DNA from: G963677485 sp964519405
GTDB taxonomy: Bacteria; Armatimonadota; HRBIN16
DNA length: 7,871 bases
Direction: 5' to 3'
NCBI GenBank assembly: GCA_964519405.1
Contig: CAZFLA010000157.1
Coordinates: 1-7,871, forward strand
The notes beneath the pieces are model-generated. The model saw only the letters and a program-made list of their open reading frames with translations, had not been told where the DNA came from and searched no databases. This document shows, in pieces, positions 1 through 5,050 of this stretch (its first letter is position 1; the number at the start of each line of letters is the position of its first letter). The translations under genes were made by a program, and so were the position numbers.

Positions 1-523
1 TGATGTCCACAGGTGCATCAGGGTAGAGGTTGCCGGTAAAGATCATGAACCTTGCACGGTCGTATATCTCGAAGTGTTTCGCCGCATTCTTGGATTGTTG
101 CCCTGGCTTATTGGCTTTCACTGCAATGTGAACGCCTTTGCCAGACTGTGACCGCTCGGTGTAACTGTCCATCTCTCGTATGATGTCGCTTGCCGTCTGT
201 TCTATTTCGCCGGTGTCTGTGTTTATCACGCCGTCCAGATCGATGATGCAGTAATGGTCATTCTCAGTGATCGCAAACATGACACCATCATAACCCTTGT
301 ATGTCGTTAGTGTGTTTACTGCTTTATCGAAGGTGCTCCATGTGTCCGGTTTTGCCACGTTGGCACGCCGTGCATACTTCGACATTGCGATATACGGCAC
401 CTTGGTAATACGCCCGTCCTTGCCAGCTTCAAGCTTGTAGACTACCCATTGATTAAGTGCCTTCAGTTCCGCTGGAATGTTTGCCATGAGCAAGCCGGTA
501 TCGTGTGCTATGCGTTGTTTCAT
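1..523 (-). CDS. Phage/plasmid-type primase-polymerase (PrimPol), N-terminal part
   Basis: Partial gene: 174 residues are visible and the frame is still open at the left edge. Translation gives an archaeo-eukaryotic primase-like N-terminal domain as found in phage and plasmid replication proteins. There is an opening IPAEL..LNQWVVYKLE segment (residues 16-32) with a following KVPY, a DLD metal-binding motif (95-97) after a hydrophobic strand, SGKGVH (127-132) supplying the Ser and His of the catalytic SxH-type motif, and ARFMIFTGN (157-165). Such proteins make primers and extend DNA, and often carry a C-terminal helicase domain; that part would lie outside the window. The ATG start overlaps the stop of the nuclease gene as TAATG and has GGTGA just upstream, so coupled translation is likely. 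An alternative ATG at 487 has no good ribosome site. The family call is by motif reading; the exact subfamily (NrS-1-like or P4-like) is uncertain. Confidence 0.75.
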   Translation of the reverse strand, partial: MKQRIAHDTGLLMANIPAELKALNQWVVYKLEAGKDGRITKVPYIAMSKYARRANVAKPDTWSTFDKAVNTLTTYKGYDGVMFAITENDHYCIIDLDGVINTDTGEIEQTASDIIREMDSYTERSQSGKGVHIAVKANKPGQQSKNAAKHFEIYDRARFMIFTGNLYPDAPVDI

Positions 524-945
524 TACTTCACCGCCTTAGCTTCACGAAGCTTGTTCAAGAAGCGTACATAGGCCTTGGCGTTCATGATGTCGTGTTCCTC
601 AACATATGCCTTGGCAAGGTCGTTGATAGGCCAACAATCAACCATCATAAGGGCCTTGTCTACTCTTGTGATGAAGGCAGGAATACCAGCCATACTTGCA
701 AGCCATGACACCGCCTTGGTGTTGAATGATTCTGTTGTGAATTTCCATCGGTAGCTTTTCATTTCGACTAAGGCGCATGGTCTGCCATAGTGATACTCAA
801 TGATGACGCTGTCCAAGTCACAGCATGGAAATGATGGGCCCAAAGTTCTGTGCCAATTCATGGCCGCGCGGTGGTCTGCATCTTCGCCGCGATATGCAGG
901 AACGCTGTTAAACGTCTTGTTGAATGTCTTATTTCGTGGTAGCAT
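523..945 (-). CDS. Small PD-(D/E)XK-type nuclease-like protein
   Basis: This 140-residue protein shows the layout of a compact PD-(D/E)XK nuclease. An N-terminal stretch rich in charged residues leads to DLDSVIIEY (DLD at 43-45), then a strand ending in ALVEMKSY, with the E-x-K triad at 61-63. The rest alternates helices and strands with no further motif I recognise. Proteins of this size and pattern occur in phage replication modules, where they may act as resolvases or structure-specific endonucleases. It lies between an HTH gene and a primase-polymerase, and its stop overlaps the primase start (TAATG), so the two are probably made together in replication or recombination of the element. 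The ATG start has only a weak upstream AGGT. The nuclease fold is inferred from the motif pattern; substrate and in vivo role are unknown. Confidence 0.6.
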   Translation of the reverse strand: MLPRNKTFNKTFNSVPAYRGEDADHRAAMNWHRTLGPSFPCCDLDSVIIEYHYGRPCALVEMKSYRWKFTTESFNTKAVSWLASMAGIPAFITRVDKALMMVDCWPINDLAKAYVEEHDIMNAKAYVRFLNKLREAKAVK

Positions 946-987
946 TGTAAGTGACCTGTCTTTCTTTCCTAAAGGAGCAAGGTTTGT

Positions 988-1022
988 AGCCGTCTTGGTG
1001 CGCCAACACTGAGGCGGCTTTT
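988..1022 (+). repeat. Inverted repeat with T-run, terminator-like on the plus strand
   Basis: AGCCGTCTT (988-996) can pair with GAGGCGGCT (1011-1019) around a 14-base loop, with two G-U pairs when read as plus-strand RNA. TTTT and further T-rich sequence follow. As minus-strand RNA the two wobble pairs become A-C mismatches and there is no U tract, so it would not stop the HTH-nuclease-primase transcript. No plus-strand gene is visible upstream, so its purpose is unclear. Confidence 0.4.
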
Positions 1023-1039
1023 ATGTTGTTGTTGTTTAG

Positions 1040-1267
1040 CTAGGTTGTCGTTATGTCGTAACATCGAACGACCTCCGTTGTTTTGGTAAGTAGCCGGTGG
1101 TATTCAAGCTCACAGCCAAATACCGCCGCAAGTTTCCGCGCTGTTTCGATCGATGGAAAAAACCTGCCTTCCATTATCCGGTGAAGCGTCCTTCTGTCGA
1201 CGCCAGATATCCTAGAGGCATGGCATACACTCCAGCCCTTAGCTCCAATTGCTTGTTTCAATGTCAT
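1040..1267 (-). CDS. Small Cro/C1-type helix-turn-helix regulator
   Basis: This is a 75-residue protein made almost entirely of one XRE/Cro-type DNA-binding domain. The recognition unit reads VCHASRISGV (residues 14-23, helix 2) and DRRTLHRIMEG (24-34, helix 3). It is followed by the typical FPSIETARKLAAVFGCELE segment (37-55) and a short tail. The ATG is preceded by GGAG at 8 bases, so the start is secure. It is the first gene of a leftward set (HTH, nuclease, PrimPol) driven by a near-consensus promoter. In mobile elements such proteins act as repressors or excision/replication regulators. No partner or operator is proven, but a 9-bp palindrome over the -35 box and repeats upstream are candidate binding sites. 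Confidence 0.8.
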   Translation of the reverse strand: MTLKQAIGAKGWSVCHASRISGVDRRTLHRIMEGRFFPSIETARKLAAVFGCELEYHRLLTKTTEVVRCYDITTT

Positions 1268-1314
1268 TAGATTAACTCCAGCGTTGTATTTGAGCCACTA
1301 TGTGCTCTAGCTAT

Positions 1315-1343
1315 ATTTTACTTCTGTATATGTTTATTGTCAA
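1315..1343 (-). promoter_or_regulatory. Near-consensus sigma-70/sigma-A promoter for the HTH-nuclease-primase genes
   Basis: On the minus strand, TTGACA (1343-1338, exact consensus -35) and TAAAAT (1320-1315, 5 of 6 for -10) are separated by 17 bases. Transcription would start near 1308, about 40 bases ahead of the HTH start codon. The -35 box lies inside the odd palindrome ATTG-A-CAAT (1336-1344), a possible operator. Seen directly in the sequence; activity is inferred. Confidence 0.65.
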
Positions 1344-1578
1344 TGATAATGTCAGCATACTATAAAATAGTAATAAGTAACGTTTAGGAATAAGTAAATT
1401 AACGTGTAAAGTTAAATTGACATTAAATAGCGCTTAATATGCTCATAACTATGTAAATTGAAAAAATGGCAGTATGTGGAATATCATGCTTAACACGGTC
1501 GAAAGTATATTTACATGACATCTGCTGCATCACGCAAACCAGGAGCCTCAGAGTATAAGACTATATCCATGAACCCTT

Positions 1579-1603
1579 ATAAATAACTGGTATAAATACT
1601 GGT
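1579..1603. repeat. Tandem direct repeat (iteron-like pair)
   Basis: Two directly adjoining copies of ATAAAT(A)ACTGGT, 13 bases at 1579-1591 and 12 bases at 1592-1603, differ by a single A. The spacing is close to one helical turn, as in replication iterons or cooperative regulator sites. Two copies only, so function is open. Confidence 0.45.
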
Positions 1604-1617
1604 ATCACAGATACGAG

Positions 1618-1656
1618 AACAGCCAGCGCCTCTTTACCTCTGAGATACTGGCTGTT
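1618..1656. repeat. 9-bp perfect inverted repeat with 21-base loop
   Basis: AACAGCCAG (1618-1626) is the exact reverse complement of CTGGCTGTT (1648-1656). It is followed on the plus strand by TTTAATC, a weak terminator-like tail. It lies in the gene-free part of the element, 15 bases from the tandem repeat. It may be a protein-binding site or an RNA hairpin. Confidence 0.4.
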
Positions 1657-1886
1657 TAATCGGTCTGTCAAAATGGGCCATCCTTGGGCCTACAATGCCC
1701 AACCTGAGCGTTTATCTGTGGATAGGGTTAAATGCCCATATGCAGTTATCATTCGACCATGCCAGAGTCGCATACACGGCTGTTCTCAAATCATCATGCC
1801 AATGATATGTATCAGCTCATTATGCCGATGTATGGGCCCTATGATATCTACCTCTGTTCCTATAAGTTCCGACCTGAAAAACGCAT

Positions 1887-2792
1887 CTACCGACGCCCGG
1901 TTCTTTTCACCGCAGGTTTACCCAACCTGTTAGTTATGGTGGCCTTGGTGAAAGTATCACGCAGAGCGTTTTGATCAAGCCCTAAATACATCTGTGTGAC
2001 TGCTAGGTTAGAATGACCAAGAAGTAAACGCACTGTTTCCACATCAGCGCCGCCTTCTACCCAGCCGGTGGCTGCGGTTCGCCTCCATCGATGAGGCCCG
2101 CATTTCATACCGATACTCTTACCATGCCTCTTGAATATCTGCTGTATGCCACTCTTGGTCAGTGGTTCACCGTGGACGTTACGCCATATTTCACCCTCAG
2201 TAACATCAGTCTTACGTAAGTAAACACGTATCAATTTTTGCGTGTTGGCACTAATGAACACCACACGGTCACGTCGGCTTTTAGTGTTGCTCAGTGTGAT
2301 TGCTCCAGTATCTGTGATATTCGATACGGTCATACTGGCAAGCTCCGCAAGCCTTGCGCCGGTATCCAATGCGCACAGCATCAAAGCTTCATCACGAATG
2401 CACAGAATATTGTTACCTTGGCACTGTGTCAGTAGGCGCTTGATGTCATCTAGAGGTAATGGTTGCTTGATCACTTTGTCGGTTCGAGGTGCCTTCAACT
2501 TTGCTAGCATGTCGACTTCTGTATATTCATTGTCGAACAGCCAGCTGCTGAATGTGCGAAGTGTCCGATACCAGCCGTGAATAGTGTTTGATGATAAACT
2601 GTCTTTACGTGCAGAAGAAAAGACTGCAAGGACGTTTTGAGGTGTGAGGCTTGATACGGTGTCATCTGGAAAATGTGAAGTTACACGCTCCAGTCGTTGC
2701 CGGTAAACTTCGATGGTAGACGGTCGTAGTCCATTGCCATGACAGTCGTTTATCCAAGTGTGCTGTAATACCGAAAGCTTGAGGTTTGACAT
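1887..2792 (-). CDS. Tyrosine recombinase / site-specific integrase
   Basis: Complete phage-type integrase of about 300 residues, usual length for the family. An N-terminal SAM-like core-binding domain (about residues 10-105, with RPSTIEVYRQRLERV and TIHGWYRTLRTFSSWLF) precedes the catalytic domain. Numbered from the upstream GTG at 2807, all active-site residues are present: Arg152 in TGARLAEL, Lys176 in NTKSRR, His239-x-x-Arg242 in PHRWRRT, His265 in LLGHSN and the nucleophile Tyr274 in QMYLG. It catalyses integration and excision between attP and attB. It starts about 50 bases from a truncated tRNA-Gly, which fits tRNA-targeted integration. I chose ATG 2792 because AGGTGA lies 11 bases ahead; GTG 2807 is possible but lacks a ribosome site. 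No frameshift is visible, so it may still be active. Confidence 0.9.
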   Translation of the reverse strand: MSNLKLSVLQHTWINDCHGNGLRPSTIEVYRQRLERVTSHFPDDTVSSLTPQNVLAVFSSARKDSLSSNTIHGWYRTLRTFSSWLFDNEYTEVDMLAKLKAPRTDKVIKQPLPLDDIKRLLTQCQGNNILCIRDEALMLCALDTGARLAELASMTVSNITDTGAITLSNTKSRRDRVVFISANTQKLIRVYLRKTDVTEGEIWRNVHGEPLTKSGIQQIFKRHGKSIGMKCGPHRWRRTAATGWVEGGADVETVRLLLGHSNLAVTQMYLGLDQNALRDTFTKATITNRLGKPAVKRTGRR

Positions 2793-2845
2793 AGTGGTTT
2801 TATTCACCTATTTGTCAGTTACAAGCACTAAAAACGACACGCATT

Positions 2846-2912
2846 TAGCTCAATGGTAGAGCCCCAGCCTTCCAAGCTGGTGGTGCGAGTTCGATCCTCG
2901 TCTCCCGCTCCA
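2846..2912 (+). tRNA. tRNA-Gly(TCC), 5'-truncated remnant at the element junction
   Basis: Positions 8-76 of a tRNA-Gly are intact. D stem GCTC/GAGC (2848-2851, 2859-2862), anticodon stem CCAGC/GCTGG with loop CTTCCAA (2869-2875, anticodon TCC at 2871-2873), four-base variable loop, T arm GCGAG-TTCGATC-CTCGT (2885-2901), 3' acceptor strand CTCCCGC (2902-2908), discriminator T and encoded CCA (2910-2912) can all be read. The 5' acceptor strand should be close to GCGGGAG, but 2839-2845 read ACGCATT, which pairs at only two of seven positions. The gene should therefore not give a functional tRNA. It most likely is the 3' piece of the host tRNA left at one end of the integrated element. A working copy is expected left of this window. 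Confidence 0.8.
2846..2912. other. Putative attachment site (att half-site) of the integrated element
   Basis: The stretch matching tRNA-Gly begins abruptly at about 2846, where element-side sequence replaces the acceptor stem. It ends at the CCA, beyond which sequence belongs to the racemase side. With the integrase next door, this is best read as one att core, at most about 67 bp, with crossover probably in the anticodon or T-arm part. The true core limits need the other end of the element. Confidence 0.6.
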
Positions 2913-2952
2913 AAACCCTTCATACGTAACTCTGTAACACACACCGTCTTAG

Positions 2953-2958
2953 TATAAG
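2953..2958 (+). promoter_or_regulatory. Possible -10 box for the racemase gene
   Basis: TATAAG lies 35 bases ahead of the chosen GTG start and matches the -10 consensus at five of six bases. I see no convincing -35 box at the right distance, so this is a weak call. Confidence 0.25.
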
Positions 2959-2980
2959 TGCATTGATATCAGGATGTTCT

Positions 2981-2986
2981 TGGAGG
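2981..2986 (+). promoter_or_regulatory. Ribosome binding site that fixes the racemase start
   Basis: TGGAGG lies 6 bases before GTG at 2993. The upstream in-frame TTG at 2963 has no comparable site and would add ten residues that do not look like the family N-terminus. Confidence 0.7.
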
Positions 2987-2992
2987 CCGTTC

Positions 2993-4113
2993 GTGTTCTA
3001 TCGCAATACATGGCTTGAAGTTGACTTGCATCGCCTTCGCCAGAACGTGAAAAGTGTACGAGCTTTGATCAAGCCTGGTGTTCTCTTCACGGCGGTCATC
3101 AAGGCGAATGCATACGGACTTGGTGCGATCAATGTAGCTGAAGTGCTGCTGCAAGAGGGTGTTGACATGCTTGCGGTCGCCACACTCGACGAAGCCATGG
3201 AGCTTAGGCACGCATATCCCGATGCGAAGATATGGATGCTCGGCGTGGTGCCGGATGAACATACTGAGCTAGCTGTTAGAAACAACATCTCGTTAACTGT
3301 GTGCACATACTATCACGCGCAGATCATATCTGGTACCGCATCGAGATCAGGCTGCAGCGCTTCGGTAGCGGTGAAGATAGATGCAGGATTTCACCGATTA
3401 GGATTCCCTGCCTCTGAGGAATCTGCCCGAGTTATCAACGACATCAAACAGCTTCCAAGCATTTCACTAGACTGTATATATGCTCATCTGTCGTTAAGGA
3501 ATAGAGATGACGATGAACAGCAGGTTGGCAGATATCAAGCGGTGCTGGCGTGGTTGGAGCAGCTTGGTGTTGAGGTACCTTGCCGCAGTCTGTGTGACAG
3601 CATCGGATTGGTTCGATACCCGCAGTATCAGATGGACATGGTACGCGCTGGCGCCATTCTGTATGGCATACCACCGTCGAACTGCCGCGCTGACCAACTC
3701 GGTTTGGGCTTGTGTGTGAGGTTTGTGACCTCAGTTGCACATATCATCGATATCCCTTCCGGTGATAGTATCGGCTACGATGAGCAGTTTGTCACTCAAA
3801 AGCCCACACGAATCGCAACTCTTCCAGTGGGATATGCTGATGGNNNNNNNNNNTACGTTGTTTAAGCAACCGCGGGTATGTTAGTGTCTGCGGACATCGC
3901 GCACCCCTAATCGGCTCAATCTGTATGGACCAGTGCACCGTAGACATCACAGACATCCCGGATGTTAAGGTGGGTGATCGGGTCATTTTGCTGAGTGAGC
4001 AGGACGATCCTGCTGTTAAACTGGCAGACATCGCCAACTGGGCTCACACAAATCGCAATGAGGTCATCTCACGAATCGGCCCACGTGTTCCTAGAGTTTA
4101 TATCGGGGAATAG
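2993..4113 (+). CDS. Alanine-racemase-family PLP enzyme (fold type III), interrupted by an assembly gap
   Basis: Interconverts L- and D-alanine, or a related amino acid, using PLP. Counted from GTG 2993, the key residues are Lys37 (PLP Schiff base, in IKANAYG), Lys128 in KIDAGFHRLGF, His165 in AHLS, Ser203, Arg218 in DMVRAG, the catalytic Tyr262 in SIGYDEQF, and VGYADG (279-284). After the N run the frame resumes with LSNRGYVSVCGHRAP, ICMDQ and RIGPRVPRVYIGE, the usual C-terminal beta domain. Total length is near the normal 370. The 10 Ns shift the frame and create a false stop at 3863-3865; this looks like assembly, not mutation. Oddities: YGLG instead of YGHG, Asp202-Ser203 where Asn-Ser is usual, and HTNRNE where TINYE normally supplies an active-site Tyr (Tyr354 in the Geobacillus enzyme). 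Substrate may therefore be wider than, or different from, alanine; serine is a candidate. Confidence 0.85.
3844..3853. other. Assembly gap (10 N) inside the racemase gene
   Basis: Ten Ns follow GYAD-GG. The upstream and downstream racemase frames differ by one phase, so the real gap must be 2 mod 3 bases long. Five bases would give the family pattern G-Y-x-R-x-L-S-N. Ten is probably a placeholder. Confidence 0.9.
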
Positions 4114-4176
4114 TGACTAACCATAGCAGAGTATATCCTGCAAAGCTCGCGATGTATCATGTAATTGTTGCATTCG

Positions 4177-4196
4177 ATGTTTACGTACGCAAACAT
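4177..4196. promoter_or_regulatory. 20-bp near-perfect palindrome, candidate operator of the peptidase operon
   Basis: ATGTTTACGTACGCAAACAT is self-complementary at 18 of 20 positions; only the A4183/C4190 pair breaks symmetry. It lies 35 bases before the first M55 peptidase start, in the 118-base gap after the racemase, where a promoter would be expected (a weak TTGCAT lies at 4168-4173). It has no T-run, so it is not a terminator. It looks like a dimeric regulator site; which regulator is unknown. Confidence 0.5.
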
Positions 4197-4231
4197 ATTG
4201 TGTCGTGGTAAGTAAGGAGCAGGAAAAGTAG

Positions 4232-5050
4232 ATGAAGGTATATGTTAGTGCCGACTTTGAAGGACTGCCGGGAGTAGTCTGTTGGCCAGAAGCGAATTTC
4301 GAGACACAGCATTATTCTTATTTCGCCAGAGAGATGACGATGCAAGTCAAGGCCGTGTGCTCTGGGGCGATTAAAGCGGGAGCTTCCGATATCCTGATAC
4401 GTGATGGACATCACACAGCGCGTAACTTGGATATTAATGAACTGCCTGAACAAGCACGCTTTGTGCGAGGGTGGACCGGCGATCCCAATGCTATGATGGC
4501 GATGCTGGATAGCAGCTTCGATGCGGCGATGTTAGTGGGATATCATGCCGCTGCAGGATGGGCTGGTAACCCACTTTCGCATACTATGAACGGCGGCAAC
4601 GTGTTCGTAAAGATAAATGGTGAAGCGATTAGCGAATGCGTGATTGCCGCTTATACCGCTTCTTATTACAAAGTTCCGTTGGTGTTTGTCAGCGGAGACG
4701 CTCAGCTTTGTGAAAGCGTAAAGCAGCTAAACGCCAACATCTATACTGTATCGCTTAAGTCTGGACACGGCGGAGCTGTGATTACCCCGTCTCCTGCGGT
4801 AACCCGAGCAAACGCTGAGCAAGCGGCATATGATGCTTTGAGCGGTGACCTTAGTCAATGCCATATTCAACTGCCGAGTCATTTTAGTGCACAGATCATG
4901 TTCAAAGTGCATCATGTGGCATACCATCGATCTTTCTACCCCGGAGCTTATCTAGATGGCTCCCGCACGGTTTGTTACGATACCGACGACTTATACGAAT
5001 TACTGCGTTTCTTTTCATTTGTTTTATACCCGGAGTTAGAATCATGCTAA
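4232..5050 (+). CDS. dppA: D-aminopeptidase, M55 family (DppA type), first copy
   Basis: Zinc-dependent cytoplasmic D-aminopeptidase of 272 residues, the normal family length. Known relatives such as Bacillus subtilis DppA split D-Ala-D-Ala and similar D-peptides and assemble as decamers. All metal ligands and the catalytic residue are visible: Asp8 and Glu10 in SADFEG, His60 in RDGHH, His105 in VGYHA, Glu135 in ISEC, and the catalytic His117 in LSHTMN. No signal peptide is present. The ATG has AGGA at 7 bases. It opens a three-gene operon: its last codons overlap the start of the LD-carboxypeptidase by 7 bases, and a second M55 gene follows. It resembles that second copy throughout, yet its C-terminal tail extends further (YPELESC). 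The gene symbol is by family resemblance; exact substrate is not shown. Confidence 0.9.
   Translation: MKVYVSADFEGLPGVVCWPEANFETQHYSYFAREMTMQVKAVCSGAIKAGASDILIRDGHHTARNLDINELPEQARFVRGWTGDPNAMMAMLDSSFDAAMLVGYHAAAGWAGNPLSHTMNGGNVFVKINGEAISECVIAAYTASYYKVPLVFVSGDAQLCESVKQLNANIYTVSLKSGHGGAVITPSPAVTRANAEQAAYDALSGDLSQCHIQLPSHFSAQIMFKVHHVAYHRSFYPGAYLDGSRTVCYDTDDLYELLRFFSFVLYPELESC

Larger units (their letters stand above)
1268..1886. other. Gene-free, repeat-containing control region of the element
   Basis: About 620 bases without a gene I can support. Next to the HTH gene (about 1300-1480) it is strongly AT-rich and holds the leftward promoter and two AATAAGTAA copies (1372-1380 and 1389-1397), 17 bases apart. 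The middle holds a tandem repeat (1579-1603) and a 9-bp inverted repeat (1618-1656). The part next to the integrase end (1660-1886) has a TTGGGC/GCCCAA inverted repeat (1684-1702) and two imperfect copies of TCATYATGCCRATG (1791-1804 and 1817-1830). Open frames here are short, lack ribosome sites and match nothing I know. Possible roles are a replication origin, regulator sites or transcript ends; none is proven. Confidence 0.5.

Noticed and set aside
1426..1452. TTGACA at about 1427 on the plus strand as a rightward promoter.
   Set aside because: The best -10 (TATGCT) is only 15 bases away and matches poorly, and no plus-strand gene follows.
1300..1886. CRISPR array in the repeat-rich region.
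   Set aside because: Repeats are short, at most two copies each, with no regular spacer pattern and no cas genes.
1690..1914. Minus-strand frame after the integrase with one internal TGA, ending in a 27-codon stretch that starts MRLWHGRM.
   Set aside because: It lacks a start with a ribosome site and I recognise no family; a decayed gene is possible but not supported.
1673..1974. Open frames of 80-86 codons on the plus strand at the end of the integrase gene.
   Set aside because: They overlap the integrase 3' end in antisense, have no ribosome site, and the composition (Cys-, Met- and Ile-rich runs) is not protein-like.
2242..2580. Plus-strand frame of 112 codons.
   Set aside because: Antisense shadow of the integrase catalytic domain, which has all active-site residues on the minus strand.
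2963..2992. TTG at 2963 as racemase start.
   Set aside because: GTG 2993 has TGGAGG at 6 bases and gives the normal family N-terminus.
3444..3740. Minus-strand frames of 67-98 codons within the racemase.
   Set aside because: Shadows of the racemase gene, with no motifs or ribosome sites.
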